Origin: Bacillus sp. 2205SS5-2
GTDB lineage: Bacteria > Bacillota > Bacilli > Bacillales > Bacillaceae_K
DNA length: 64,000 nt
Assembly: GCF_037024155.1 (NCBI RefSeq)
Contig: NZ_JAYKTS010000007.1
Coordinates: 1 to 64,000 of the forward strand
Direction: 5' to 3'
Part shown: positions 45,908-54,811 of the stretch, one piece after another
Numbering within the stretch: the first letter of the stretch is position 1
How the letters are laid out: each line of letters starts with the position of its first letter
Notes under the pieces: model-generated
What the model saw: only the letters and a program-made list of their open reading frames with translations
The model's database searches: none
What the model was told of the DNA's origin: nothing
Translations under genes and position numbers: made by a program

Positions 45908-45929
45908 TTTTTTAGTCCGGTCTAAAAAA
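45908..45929. repeat. Perfect inverted repeat TTTTTTAG...CTAAAAAA
   Basis: An 8-bp perfect inverted repeat around TCCGGT, extended by weaker matches on both sides. It reads as a potential bidirectional hairpin or protein-binding palindrome upstream of the cyd promoter. The rest of the 45373-46094 gap shows no gene. Confidence 0.55.
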
Positions 45930-45982
45930 ATTCTTATCTATGAAGTTCAGAGAAACTAAAATATTAAGATGGGAACATACAT

Positions 45983-46000
45983 TTGTGATAAATGTCACAG
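45983..46000 (+). promoter_or_regulatory. Rex-like operator upstream of cydA
   Basis: TTGTGATAAATGTCACAG fits the Rex consensus TTGTGAAnnnnTTCACAA with an 18-bp length and 11 of 12 outer positions correct. Rex senses the NADH/NAD ratio and represses bd-oxidase genes in B. subtilis. A second TTCACAA half-site (46019-46025) overlaps the -35 box. Confidence 0.65.
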
Positions 46001-46018
46001 AAAATTCATGTTCATCTC

Positions 46019-46047
46019 TTCACAATGTAAAGTAAAGGCTTTACAAT
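46019..46047 (+). promoter_or_regulatory. Candidate promoter of cydAB
   Basis: TTCACA (46019-46024), a 17-bp spacer and TACAAT (46042-46047), five of six matches in the -10. Transcription would start about 40 bases before the cydA ATG. Confidence 0.6.
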
Positions 46048-46094
46048 GAGTATAGAGTGTTATGTATTAAAGTATGGGGTAAGGAGGCTATTAT

Positions 46095-47426
46095 ATGGAA
46101 TTTGATAGTGTCATATTAAGTAGAATGTTGACATCAACAACGCTTGCATTTCATATTATTTTTGCAACTATAGGTGTAGGTGTACCTGTGATGATTGCCA
46201 TTGCAGAGTTCATGGGAATAAAAAATAACGACCGCCATTATTTATTGTTAGCTAGAAGATGGGCACGAGGATTCACGATTACTGTGGCAGTAGGTGTTGT
46301 AACCGGAACGGCTATTGGCTTGCAGCTATCTTTATTATGGCCAAGTTTTATGCAAGTGGCCGGACAAGTGATTGCTCTTCCATTATTCATGGAAACCTTT
46401 GCCTTTTTCTTCGAAGCCATTTTTCTAGGAATATATTTATATTCATGGGATCGATTTAAGAATAAGTGGATCCACTGGATCTTGAATATTCCTATTATGA
46501 TTGGCTCATCTGCTTCGGCATTGTTTATCACAACCGTGAATGCCTTTATGAATACGCCACAGGGATTTGATTTAGTTGATGGGAAAGCGGTCAATATTGA
46601 TCCAATCGCAGCAATGATTAATCCAGCAACGCCAACTAAAGTATTACATGTGTTAACAACTTCATATATGACAGCAGCCTTGATATTAGGAGCGTTAACA
46701 GCCTATGCAATCTTGAAAGGAAGTCGTAGTGAATACCATCGTAAAGCGCTTCGCTTAACCATGGTTGCCGGTTTTCTTTTTGCAATCGGTACAGCTCTGG
46801 CAGGGGACCTGTCGGCCAAATTTTTAGCTGAATACCAACCTGAAAAGCTAGCCGCTGCAGAATGGCATTTTGAAACAGAATCTAATGCAGATCTCATACT
46901 ATTCGGTACGCTAGATGAAAACAATGAAATTCATAATGAAATTCGACTTCCAAGTTTCCTCAGCTTTTTGGCTGGAAACTCTTTTGATACTGAAGTAATT
47001 GGGCTAAATGATTTTCCACAGGATGAGCTTCCACCGCTATGGATTCATTATATGTTTGATTTAATGGTCTCTATTGGATTTTTCAGTTTATTTATTACCT
47101 TTCTCTTTATTCTTACATGGAAAATAAAGAAGTGGAATGAATGGTGGAAACCACTTTTATGGGGAATCGTAGTAAGTGGTCCATTAGCTATGCTTGCCAT
47201 CGAGTTTGGTTGGATTTATGCGGAAGTAGGCAGACAACCTTGGATACTCCGAAATTACATGAAAGTAGCAGAAGCCGCCACAAAGGCTGATGGGGTTGGG
47301 TTGACCTTTATATTATTTGTGTTGTTATATATATTGCTGGCGATCATCACAGTGTTTGTACTGATAAAGATGTTTAAAAACAAGCCAGCAGATGTGGAAT
47401 TAGAACAACGTTTTCCAATAAAGTAA
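46095..47426 (+). CDS. cydA: Cytochrome bd-type quinol oxidase subunit I (YthA/CydA family)
   Basis: The haem-bearing subunit of a bd-type terminal oxidase in the cytoplasmic membrane, reducing oxygen to water with quinol. 443 residues with about nine helices. The haem b595/d ligand His20 lies in STTLAFHIIFA; a second haem ligand His is in KVLHVLTTSYMTAAL, and a Met in NYMKVAEAAT. The quinol-site motif GWIYAEVGRQPW is present. The length is closer to YthA (about 440) than to the B. subtilis CydA (468). AAGGAGG precedes the ATG. cydCD are not adjacent. The Rex-like site upstream suggests control by redox state. Confidence 0.9.
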   Translation: MEFDSVILSRMLTSTTLAFHIIFATIGVGVPVMIAIAEFMGIKNNDRHYLLLARRWARGFTITVAVGVVTGTAIGLQLSLLWPSFMQVAGQVIALPLFMETFAFFFEAIFLGIYLYSWDRFKNKWIHWILNIPIMIGSSASALFITTVNAFMNTPQGFDLVDGKAVNIDPIAAMINPATPTKVLHVLTTSYMTAALILGALTAYAILKGSRSEYHRKALRLTMVAGFLFAIGTALAGDLSAKFLAEYQPEKLAAAEWHFETESNADLILFGTLDENNEIHNEIRLPSFLSFLAGNSFDTEVIGLNDFPQDELPPLWIHYMFDLMVSIGFFSLFITFLFILTWKIKKWNEWWKPLLWGIVVSGPLAMLAIEFGWIYAEVGRQPWILRNYMKVAEAATKADGVGLTFILFVLLYILLAIITVFVLIKMFKNKPADVELEQRFPIK

Positions 47427-47478
47427 TGATGAGAGAGGCGAGAAAATCTCGCCCCGCTCTTAGATAGGAGGGGTTCGG

Positions 47479-48492
47479 TTGAGTCTTGAAGTATTAGGAA
47501 TCACTGTCTTATGGATTTTCTTATATGGCTATCTCATTGTAGCATCAATTGATTTTGGAGCAGGATTTTTTGCCTTTTATGGGAAGGTAGTCGGAAAAGA
47601 TCATATCTTAAATGGTCTAATTAGTCGATATCTATCTCCAGTTTGGGAAGTAACAAATGTCTTTTTTGTCTTCTTTTTTGTTGGATTGGTCGGTTTTTTC
47701 CCTGACACAGCTTACTATTATGGTACAGCATTATTAATACCAGGGAGCATAGCCATTATTCTCTTAGCTATTAGAGGATCGTTTTATGCGTTTGGAAATT
47801 ATGGATCAAAGAATAATATTGTGTTTTTGTTTTTGTACGGTGCAACTGGCTTGTTAATTCCAGCATCACTCTCTACAGCACTTACGATGTCAGAAGGTGG
47901 CTTTCTACAAGTTTCAGAGGATAAAGTGAATTTCCTAGCAAAAGAGCTATTTTCCAGTCCATATTCATGGAGTGTTGTAGGTCTCTCGATTGTTTCTGTT
48001 CTGTTTATTTCTGCTTCATTTTTAACATTTTATGCGGACCGAGCAGGGGATCAGCAATCGAAGGCTGTTTTAAGGCAATTTGCATTATTTTGGAGTCCGC
48101 CTACGATAATTGCATCACTACTAGTATTTGTTGCATTACGCGAACATAATTTAGAACATTTTATGAACGCAATTGAGATTTGGTGGATGTTTGGATTAAG
48201 CTTGCTTTTCTTTGGCATCGCTTCTTATTTAATTTATAAGCAAAAAGCATATGGACTTGCATTTATTGCTGTCATGCTCCAATTCTTCTTCGCCTTTTTT
48301 GGGTATGGTGCTTCTCACTTACCTTATATCTTGTACCCATATATTACACTTGAATCTGGCGTTACAAACCCAACTATGGGCGCAGCGCTAGTAACCGTAT
48401 TTATTGCAGGATTGTGTTTGCTAATCCCTTCTCTCATTTTACTCATGCGCTTATTTTTATTCGATGCAGATTATGTGAAAGGAAATAAGTAG
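47479..48492 (+). CDS. cydB: Cytochrome bd-type quinol oxidase subunit II (YthB/CydB family)
   Basis: Partner of the upstream subunit. 337 residues with eight or nine membrane helices. The family motif in the first helix is FLYGYLIVASIDFGAGFFAF, and GRYLSPVWEVTNVF-like (SRYLSPVWEVTNVFFVFF) follows. The start is TTG at 47479 behind TAGGAGGGG. It is 52 bases behind cydA with no terminator, so one operon. The fold matches CydB/YthB although identity with the canonical CydB is not high. Confidence 0.9.
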   Translation: MSLEVLGITVLWIFLYGYLIVASIDFGAGFFAFYGKVVGKDHILNGLISRYLSPVWEVTNVFFVFFFVGLVGFFPDTAYYYGTALLIPGSIAIILLAIRGSFYAFGNYGSKNNIVFLFLYGATGLLIPASLSTALTMSEGGFLQVSEDKVNFLAKELFSSPYSWSVVGLSIVSVLFISASFLTFYADRAGDQQSKAVLRQFALFWSPPTIIASLLVFVALREHNLEHFMNAIEIWWMFGLSLLFFGIASYLIYKQKAYGLAFIAVMLQFFFAFFGYGASHLPYILYPYITLESGVTNPTMGAALVTVFIAGLCLLIPSLILLMRLFLFDADYVKGNK

Positions 48493-48521
48493 GTTTGCCT
48501 TTTAATTTAGTATAAGTATGC

Positions 48522-48527
48522 TAAAAT
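48522..48527 (+). promoter_or_regulatory. Extended -10 element before ktrC
   Basis: TGC-TAAAAT fits the extended -10 pattern (TG at 48519-48520); a TTGCCT lies at 48495 but 21 bases away, too far for a standard -35. Confidence 0.4.
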
Positions 48528-48565
48528 AGTGGAAAAGTGATCACTTCAATTGTGGGGGAATAGCT

Positions 48566-49222
48566 GTGAATAAAGAGTTTGTAGTCATAGGCTTAGGCCG
48601 TTTTGGTGGCAGCATCGTTCGTGAGTTAGCTGAACAAGGCATGGAAGTGATGGCAATAGATAAAGATGACGATAAAGTGAACGAATACTCTGCTATTGCG
48701 TCACATGCGGTAGTTGCTGATTCTACAGATGAATCGGTATTAAAAAGCTTAGGGTGCCGTAATTTTGATCACGTCATTGTGGCCATAGGTGATGATATTC
48801 AAGCAAGTATCTTAACAACGTTGATGTTGAAAGAAATTGGTGTTGAAAACATTACCGTAAAAGCACAAAATGATTATCATGAAAAGGTCCTTCGCAAGAT
48901 CGGAGCGGACCACGTCGTTCATCCAGAACGAGACATGGGAAAACGGATTGCTCATAATATCGTTTCTAATAATGTATTAGATTACTTAGAGTTATCTGAC
49001 GAACATTCAATCGTAGAAATTGTTGCCAATGCTCATTTAGCTGGTAATTCACTGATTGATTTAGATATTCGAGCGAAATATGGAATAAATATTGTTGCCT
49101 TTAAACGTGGAAATGAAGTGATTGTTTCACCTCAAGCTGAAGATGTAATTCGTGTGGGAGATGTGTTAATCGTCATTGGAGCAGATACTGATATAAATCG
49201 TTTTGAAAAAAAAGTTTTATAG
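48566..49222 (+). CDS. ktrC: Potassium uptake regulator KtrC (RCK protein)
   Basis: The cytoplasmic gating ring of the Ktr potassium channel, working with a membrane subunit KtrD encoded elsewhere. 218 residues. The N-terminal Rossmann fold (GLGRFGGSIVRELAEQ) binds ATP/ADP; the C-terminal TrkA-C domain (about 140-218) binds c-di-AMP in B. subtilis and shuts the channel. The motif VKAQNDYHEKVLRKIGADHV is nearly identical in family members. The start is GTG at 48566 after GGGGG. DarB, a second c-di-AMP target, is encoded in the same window. Confidence 0.95.
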   Translation: MNKEFVVIGLGRFGGSIVRELAEQGMEVMAIDKDDDKVNEYSAIASHAVVADSTDESVLKSLGCRNFDHVIVAIGDDIQASILTTLMLKEIGVENITVKAQNDYHEKVLRKIGADHVVHPERDMGKRIAHNIVSNNVLDYLELSDEHSIVEIVANAHLAGNSLIDLDIRAKYGINIVAFKRGNEVIVSPQAEDVIRVGDVLIVIGADTDINRFEKKVL

Positions 49223-49239
49223 AGATTTTTAGAGAAACC

Positions 49240-49266
49240 CTACCTGTATCATGCAGGTTTTTTTTA
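49240..49266 (+). terminator. Terminator of ktrC
   Basis: ACCTG / CAGGT short stem with a TATCATG loop and an eight-T tract. Confidence 0.75.
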
Positions 49267-49680
49267 TCGCAAGACTGACTTCTAGGTTGCTTATACAGAG
49301 AATGTAGTTTTCGAACAAGATGCGTTTCTTTATGATGTTGCCTTTTAGCTCTATTTTTGCAAGCTCTTTGTATAATAAAAGGAATATTTAGGCTAGGCTA
49401 AATCATAATTGGAATTTAAACGAAGTATTTTCACCTATGAAACAATTCATTTAATTGCCAGGATATCATTATAGGAGTTCGAACATCAGTTCTAAAGATT
49501 AGATTACCATTATGGTCGCCTACCATCAAATACCAACTCTATTTTGGAGTACTTCTTGTAGGGAATTTACAGTAGTTAATTTAAGGAGAACTCTTTGTTT
49601 CTCTCAGAGGAGATAAGTTAAGGATAGGCGTAAGAGGTTTGATTGATTAATTTCAATGAATACAAGGATTGACTAGACGA
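49267..49680. other. Gap between ktrC and the rnjA terminator
   Basis: I see no gene or repeat family member in this AT-rich stretch between convergent genes. A possible diverged family I end near 49310-49345 is too weak to call. Confidence 0.5.
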
Positions 49681-49716
49681 AAAAGCAAAAACACCTAGCT
49701 CACAAGCTAGGTGTTT
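49680..49716 (-). terminator. Terminator of rpoY-rnjA
   Basis: AACACCTAGCT / AGCTAGGTGTT perfect 11-bp stem with a short loop; on minus it is followed by TTTGCTTTTT. Confidence 0.9.
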
Positions 49717-49721
49717 TCTCG

Positions 49722-51389
49722 TTACACTTCCATAATGATTGGTAAAATCATTGGACGTCGTTTCGTTTTCTCATATAAGAAGGGAGCTAATGTATCTGTT
49801 ACTTCATTTTTAATTTCAGACCATTGAGTGGTCTTTTTATCAAGTAATTTGTTCAAATGCTTAGAGATTAGGTTTTGTGCTTCGTTGATTAAATCTCCAG
49901 ATTCTCTCATATAAACAAATCCTCGCGAGATTAGATCAGGTCCTGATGCTATTCTAAATTCATTCATGTTCATGCTAACGACCACAATCACTAAGCCTTC
50001 TTCGGAGAGAATACGACGATCACGTAATACAATGTTTCCGATATCGCCGATTCCACTTCCGTCAATATACACATTACCAGAAGGGATCTTCCCTGCTACA
50101 CTAGCTTTATCAGCACTTAGTGCCAATACTTCTCCGTTATCCATAATGAAGCAATTCTCTTCTAATACACCACAGTCAATCGCGTGTCTTGAATGCATCT
50201 TTTGCATCCGGTATTCTCCGTGAATTGGCATAAAGAATTTTGGTTGCATTAAGCGAAGCATTAGCTTTTGCTCTTCTTGACCACCGTGGCCAGAAGTATG
50301 AATATCGCTAAGTGAGCCATGAATGACTTCTGCTCCGGCTCTGAACAATAGATTAATGGTACGGTTAACACTAATTGTATTTCCAGGAATCGGTGATGAA
50401 GAAAATACGACAGTGTCTCCTGGCTGAATTTGTATTTGTCGATGCGTACCATTCGCGATACGGGAAAGGGCAGCCATTGGTTCCCCTTGACTTCCAGTAC
50501 ATAGAATCGTGACTTCATTCGCTGGGAGGCGATTAATTTGGTTCGATTCTATAAATGTATCTTTCGGTGCCTGGATGTATCCTAGCTCTTGACCTATTCT
50601 AATCGCGGATTCCATACTTCTTCCGAAAACAGCGACTTTTCTTCCGTGTAGGACAGCCGCTTCGATTACTTGTTGAAGACGGTGAATATTGGATGCAAAC
50701 GTAGCAAAAATAACGCGACCGTCTACTTTACGAAAGATATCATGAATGCTTTCACCAACACGTCGCTCTGACATGGTGAAATTAGGCACTTCACTGTTTG
50801 TGCTATCAGATAATAAGCATAATACGCCTTCTTTTCCGATTTCAGCCATTTTCGTTAAGTTAGCTGGTTCGCCCACAGGTGTAAAATCAAACTTGAAATC
50901 ACCAGTATGAACCACGTTTCCAGGTGGAGTTTTCACAACAATTCCGTATGAATCAGGAATGCTGTGAGTCGTTCTGAAGAAGGTCACTGACGTTTTTCTG
51001 AACTTGATAACATCGTCTTCTTTAAACACATGCAATTCTGCTGTACGAAGAAGTCCATGTTCTTCTAGTTTGTTTTTAATTAACCCAATTGCTAGTTTCC
51101 CACCGTAAATTGGAATATTAAGTTGTTTTAATAGGTAGGGTATTCCACCAATATGATCCTCATGACCATGTGTAACAAATAAACCTTTGATTTTATCTGC
51201 GTTTTTGACTAAGTAAGTATAGTCAGGAATTACATAATCGATGCCAAGTAATTCGTCCTCAGGAAATTTTATCCCCGCATCAATTAAAATGATTTCGTCT
51301 TGAAATTGTACGCCGTAAGTATTTTTACCGATTTCGCCCATTCCGCCAAGGGCAAAAACTGCTGTTTGGTCGTTCTTTACAAATTTCAT
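49722..51389 (-). CDS. rnjA: Ribonuclease J1
   Basis: RNase J1 is an essential 5'-3' exonuclease and endonuclease in mRNA decay and rRNA maturation. 555 residues. The beta-lactamase metal motif is [20 protein letters not shown] near residue 75, with HTGDFKFDF and DSTNSE following. The beta-CASP domain contains [18 protein letters not shown]. The C-terminal region is of normal length. rpoY sits seven bases upstream, so they are co-transcribed, the same arrangement as in B. subtilis. In B. subtilis the SR1P peptide and GapA modulate RNase J1; SR1P is encoded 12 kb away here. Confidence 0.97.
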   Translation of the reverse strand: MKFVKNDQTAVFALGGMGEIGKNTYGVQFQDEIILIDAGIKFPEDELLGIDYVIPDYTYLVKNADKIKGLFVTHGHEDHIGGIPYLLKQLNIPIYGGKLAIGLIKNKLEEHGLLRTAELHVFKEDDVIKFRKTSVTFFRTTHSIPDSYGIVVKTPPGNVVHTGDFKFDFTPVGEPANLTKMAEIGKEGVLCLLSDSTNSEVPNFTMSERRVGESIHDIFRKVDGRVIFATFASNIHRLQQVIEAAVLHGRKVAVFGRSMESAIRIGQELGYIQAPKDTFIESNQINRLPANEVTILCTGSQGEPMAALSRIANGTHRQIQIQPGDTVVFSSSPIPGNTISVNRTINLLFRAGAEVIHGSLSDIHTSGHGGQEEQKLMLRLMQPKFFMPIHGEYRMQKMHSRHAIDCGVLEENCFIMDNGEVLALSADKASVAGKIPSGNVYIDGSGIGDIGNIVLRDRRILSEEGLVIVVVSMNMNEFRIASGPDLISRGFVYMRESGDLINEAQNLISKHLNKLLDKKTTQWSEIKNEVTDTLAPFLYEKTKRRPMILPIIMEV

Positions 51390-51396
51390 AAATTAA

Positions 51397-51603
51397 TTAA
51401 TTCTCCACTGCATAATTTGGGTTTTGTTTTTCATATTCAAGATAATCCTCTTGAACAGATTGAATAAACTCGATGTTGTAAGGACGGTCTTTTAGGCTTA
51501 GGCGTACATCGCGTTCTGAATCGGCTTCGACGTAAATGGTTTTAGTGTTTTCGCGAACAGGTGCTTCCTGTTTGCTTTCTTGGAAATAGACTTTAAATAT
51601 CAT
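51397..51603 (-). CDS. rpoY: RNA polymerase epsilon subunit (YkzG)
   Basis: A small subunit of Bacillales RNA polymerase, bound near the active centre on the core's surface. 68 residues, starting MIFKVYFQESKQEAPVRENT and including YVEADSERDVRLSLKD, which are characteristic. AGAAATG with GAGAGAAAG upstream serves as ribosome-binding site. It forms an operon with rnjA, a pairing conserved across Bacilli. The short length and lack of a signal peptide agree with a cytoplasmic RNAP partner. Confidence 0.95.
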   Translation of the reverse strand: MIFKVYFQESKQEAPVRENTKTIYVEADSERDVRLSLKDRPYNIEFIQSVQEDYLEYEKQNPNYAVEN

Positions 51604-51780
51604 TTCTTTCTCTCCTTATCCGTTTTCAATATAACTTTTTCTATTATATAAAAAGTAATCAACTTTTTCATGTATTATCAACATGATTTCATTAAATATT
51701 CTTTATATGTTGTTAAAAAAGGTATGTAAAATTCTAGTTACTTTGTGTTGCTAAGACTTATTTAAGTCAAAGGTGATCAT

Positions 51781-51815
51781 AAATAAGAAGAAGCCCTCCT
51801 AAACGTTAAGGGCTT
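51781..51815 (-). terminator. Terminator of the tiny-peptide gene
   Basis: AAGCCCT / AGGGCTT 7-bp stem with an 11-base loop; on minus it is followed by CTTCTTATTT. Confidence 0.7.
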
Positions 51816-51821
51816 ACACAT

Positions 51822-51893
51822 TTAAGCAATTGTTTTTTTTCTGAGTAAGTCTTTCCACTGTTTAAGCAGCTTCTTACGCAGCTTTTTTAACAT
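51822..51893 (-). CDS. Tiny cationic amphipathic peptide, 23 aa
   Basis: A short frame starting MLKKLRKKLL and ending RKKTIA. An AAGGAGTG ribosome-binding site lies eight bases before the ATG, a candidate promoter is upstream and a hairpin terminator follows, so a complete small transcription unit surrounds it. The peptide has about ten Lys/Arg and one Trp with an amphipathic helix pattern, so membrane or nucleic-acid binding is likely. I do not recognise it; a regulatory peptide, a toxin-like peptide or a membrane-remodelling peptide are all possible. Confidence 0.65.
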   Translation of the reverse strand: MLKKLRKKLLKQWKDLLRKKTIA

Positions 51894-51915
51894 GGTAGAT
51901 CACTCCTTAATAGTC

Positions 51916-51944
51916 ATTTTAACTATTTTCTTCCTTAAAGTAAA
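51916..51944 (-). promoter_or_regulatory. Candidate promoter of the tiny-peptide gene
   Basis: On minus, TTTACT (51944-51939), a 17-bp spacer and TAAAAT (51921-51916). The leader before the ribosome-binding site would be only a few bases. Confidence 0.5.
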
Positions 51945-52104
51945 GGTTTAGAAGGCTTCAATCGCTTTAGATGGTTATAGTATGTGCAGGATTCTAGATT
52001 CTATCAGGTTGTTAAAAGGTAACAGCTGGAGAAGAATTGACAATTCTCTTGATTAGGTTTACGGTAAGTCCTGAACAGGGGAAATTAGCTTAAAGGAGTT
52101 TAGA

Positions 52105-52878
52105 ATGATGAGTAAGATTGTGTTTTTTGATATAGACGGTACTCTTTTGGATCACGAAAAAAATCTTCCGTCTACTACTAAAAAAGCCATAAAACAATTG
52201 CAACAAAATGGAACGTATGTAGCAATAGCGACAGGTAGATCACCCTTCATGTATGAAGCTCTGCGCAAAGAATTGGCTATAGAATCGTTCGTAAGCTTTA
52301 ATGGGCAATATGTCGTTTTTGAAAACAAAGTTATTTATAAAAAACCGCTTCACCCAAACTCACTTGAGGCATTAGTTGGCGATGCACGAACAAAATCCCA
52401 TCCAGTCGTTTTTTTAAATGAGAAAACAATGAGAGGAAATACCCCTCATCACCCATTTATTGAAGAAAGTATGGGAAGTTTAAAGTTTACTCATCCAGAT
52501 TGTGATGAACAATTTTACCAGGACAAAGAAATATATCAATCATTACTATTTTGTGAAGCGGAAGAAGAGAAATTCTATCGACAAAAGTATAGAGACTTCC
52601 ATTTTATTCGCTGGCATAATTATTCAGTAGATATTTTGCCAAGTGGCGGTTCAAAAGCAGAAGGAATTAAACAAATGATTTCCAAATTAGATTTTTCACT
52701 TGATGAAGTCTATGCATTTGGCGATGGATTGAATGATATCGAAATGATCCAATCGGTCGGTACAGGGGTAGTAATGGGGAATGCATCAGATGAATTGAAA
52801 AAATATGCAGATTTCATTACAAAAGATGTGTCAGATCAAGGAATTCCATATGCTTTGCAAGAGCTTGGATTAATTTAA
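52105..52878 (+). CDS. ykrA: HAD-superfamily (Cof-type) phosphatase YkrA
   Basis: A cytoplasmic phosphatase of small metabolites; the substrate is unknown. 257 residues. Motif I is VFFDIDGTLLDH near the N-terminus, motif II includes AIATGR, and motifs III/IV give FGDGLNDIEMIQSVGTGVVM near residue 215. The cap domain is of the type C2 seen in Cof proteins. AAAGGAG precedes the tandem ATG codons at 52105/52108. The position between rnjA-rpoY and defB matches ykrA of B. subtilis. Confidence 0.92.
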   Translation: MMSKIVFFDIDGTLLDHEKNLPSTTKKAIKQLQQNGTYVAIATGRSPFMYEALRKELAIESFVSFNGQYVVFENKVIYKKPLHPNSLEALVGDARTKSHPVVFLNEKTMRGNTPHHPFIEESMGSLKFTHPDCDEQFYQDKEIYQSLLFCEAEEEKFYRQKYRDFHFIRWHNYSVDILPSGGSKAEGIKQMISKLDFSLDEVYAFGDGLNDIEMIQSVGTGVVMGNASDELKKYADFITKDVSDQGIPYALQELGLI

Positions 52879-52894
52879 TTAGATTGTTATCACT

Positions 52895-53035
52895 GAGTTT
52901 ATTGCTTGTCGTATCAGTCTAAAAATGGTGATATAGATATGTTTTTGGGTATTTCTTCGTCTATTTTAGGTGGAAATCAGCAGAAAGCTGGGTGGTTCCT
53001 TCTAAAATAAAATGAAACAATCATAAAGTATATGG
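52895..53035 (+). repeat. Family I MITE-like repeat, strongly diverged copy
   Basis: GTATCAGTCTAAAAATGGTG, the central CGTCTATTTTAGGTGGAAAT and a GGGTGGTTCC segment follow the family order, but both ends are lost. Confidence 0.45.
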
Positions 53036-53181
53036 CGATGCGCCTTTAACTGAAATGCAGTTAACTATATTGAAAGTAAAAGACTAGCAGACAGGCTTAT
53101 AGTTTTTCCGAAGAGTTAGAATTCAGATGACTTAAAAAGATTTTGTGTCTCGTTCTAGGTGCTTTCAAATTGTTTTTAAAA

Positions 53182-53342
53182 GGCTGTTTTTGCAAAGTTT
53201 GTGGCTTTTCAAATCAGTTTACCATCTATGATATAGCTTTGTTTCGGGCATCATTTCGTTTATTTTTGAGGGAGATAAATTGTGAAGTGGAAGATTTAAT
53301 CAAAAATATGATGAAATAGCCTCAGTGTATACGAAAAGAGCC
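53182..53342 (+). repeat. Family I MITE-like repeat, best-preserved copy
   Basis: It begins GGCTGTTTTTGCAAAGTTTG, contains CATCTATGATATAGCTTTGT, and ends TATACGAAAAGAGCC, closest to my consensus. Terminal inverted repeats match after a single gap-free alignment of about 25 bases with mismatches. Flanks are A-rich. Confidence 0.9.
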
Positions 53343-53377
53343 TCAAAAAAATATTCTCTGAATTAGCAGGCATAGAA

Positions 53378-53406
53378 AAACGAGCGATTTTTCGCTCGTT
53401 TTTTTA
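53378..53406. terminator. Bidirectional terminator behind def
   Basis: AACGAGCGA / TCGCTCGTT stem with a TTTT loop and T-tracts on both strands. Confidence 0.88.
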
Positions 53407-53958
53407 CCTCTCAACTGGTGTAGCATCATTTAAGGGTTGTAGTGGGTTGTTTTGGTCAATGAGGTCGTAAAACATAATGCCGTTGAGATGATCAATTTCA
53501 TGTTGAAAAACAATAGCAGGTAGTCCTTTTAATCTCAACTTCACTTCATTTCCTTTAATATCATACCCTTTTACGGTTATTCGGGCATAGCGCGGGACAT
53601 ATCCTGGAACAGGTCTGTCAACAGATAAACAGCCTTCTCCACTTGTTAAGTACGCTTTTTCAATTGAATGACTGACAATTTTAGGGTTAAATAAGGCCTG
53701 CTCGTATTGATTTCCTTTCCCATCTGTTACAGAGACCGCAATCATTTGTTTTGAGATATTGATTTGTGGTGCAGCTAATCCAATACCTGGACGCAAACCG
53801 TATTTGTCAGCTTTCTCAGGGTCTTGGCTATTCTGTACATATTGCAATAAATCATGAAGAACCTGCTGGTCATCTTGAGAAGGAGGCAAAGGCACTTGGT
53901 CTGCAATTCTTCTAAGGGCGGGGTGACCTTCACGGATAATATCTTTCATGGTAATCAT
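53404..53958 (-). CDS. def: Peptide deformylase (DefB/YkrB type)
   Basis: Removes the formyl group from the N-terminal methionine of nascent proteins with a bound metal. 184 residues. Motif 1 GIGLAAPQI is near residue 60, motif 2 EGCLSV near 110 supplies the metal-binding Cys, and motif 3 QHEIDHLNG near 155 supplies two His and the catalytic Glu. The length is typical of the Gram-positive type-2 deformylase. The order ykrA-def-ykyA-pdhA matches B. subtilis. GGAGGG-like CTGGAGGGAAG precedes the ATG. A bidirectional terminator overlaps the stop. Confidence 0.97.
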   Translation of the reverse strand: MITMKDIIREGHPALRRIADQVPLPPSQDDQQVLHDLLQYVQNSQDPEKADKYGLRPGIGLAAPQINISKQMIAVSVTDGKGNQYEQALFNPKIVSHSIEKAYLTSGEGCLSVDRPVPGYVPRYARITVKGYDIKGNEVKLRLKGLPAIVFQHEIDHLNGIMFYDLIDQNNPLQPLNDATPVER

Positions 53959-54307
53959 TTACTTCCCTCCAGGTTTTCAATACTTCTCAATTGTATAGTC
54001 TAACAAATTGGCATTGAAAAGTTAACTAATGTATATTAATGATTGAATTCGCACTAGTCCATAAATGTCGATAGGGAGAGACTTCAGATGATTTTTACGT
54101 ATCAATTTTAGACACGTTGAATGGAATAAAGTGGGTTTCCGTTTATTTTAAGGACAACAGACGAAAGGTATCCTAAACCTCCATAGCGGGCGATCCACCA
54201 CCGTCAAACATAAAAAAATATTTTTTCCCAATTATGGTTTAAGACTGTTTTTGGGGGATAAGTTTAATATTTAAGTGATTCCTGAATACTCCATTTTTTT
54301 CAAAGTA

Positions 54308-54463
54308 GGTCTCACAAAAATTGTGGATATTCGAATCGGTTTATCATCTATGATATAGCTTTGTTTATGTCATGGTATCGTCTATTTTTGTTGGAAATCA
54401 ACAATGAAATGGAGGGTTTAATTAAAAATTGATGATACAGCGACGATAGAAACGCAAAGAGCC
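54308..54463 (+). repeat. Family I MITE-like repeat, full copy
   Basis: It has TTTATCATCTATGATATAGC and GTCTATTTTTGTTGGAAATC, and ends in CGCAAAGAGCC. TTTTCAAAGTA before and TTTTCAAAGAA after the element look like a target duplication with one mismatch. Confidence 0.8.
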
Positions 54464-54484
54464 TTTTCAAAGAACTATATTAAT

Positions 54485-54653
54485 GGCTGAATTCGCAAAG
54501 GAGGCTATATATCATAGATCTTAGCGAAATATTTTCACGTGAAAAAATCGCTTTTGGGGCATTTCTAGTGTTTTTTGAACGAAATCAAGGTAAAAATGAT
54601 GGAATTCATTGATTATTAATTTAAATAGGATCAATGTAAACTAAAAGAGAACC
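54485..54653 (+). repeat. Family I MITE-like repeat, diverged copy adjacent to another
   Basis: GGCTGAATTCGCAAAGGAGG at the start, TTTTTTGAACGAAATCAAGG in the middle and ATCAATGTAAACTAAAAGAG at the end follow the family. It lies 21 bases behind the preceding copy. The 53959-54307 part of this 850-base gap shows nothing recognisable. Confidence 0.6.
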
Positions 54654-54811
54654 AATAAAAGAAATGAATGCAGAGTCATAACCGACGTACTAATAAGATA
54701 AACTGAGAAAAAGACAATTAACTATTTTTAACGGCATCTGATAGGATTTATATTGTCATTTAATGGAGCTACCTTTATAGTTATTAGTGTAAAGAATAAG
54801 GGGGATTTTTT

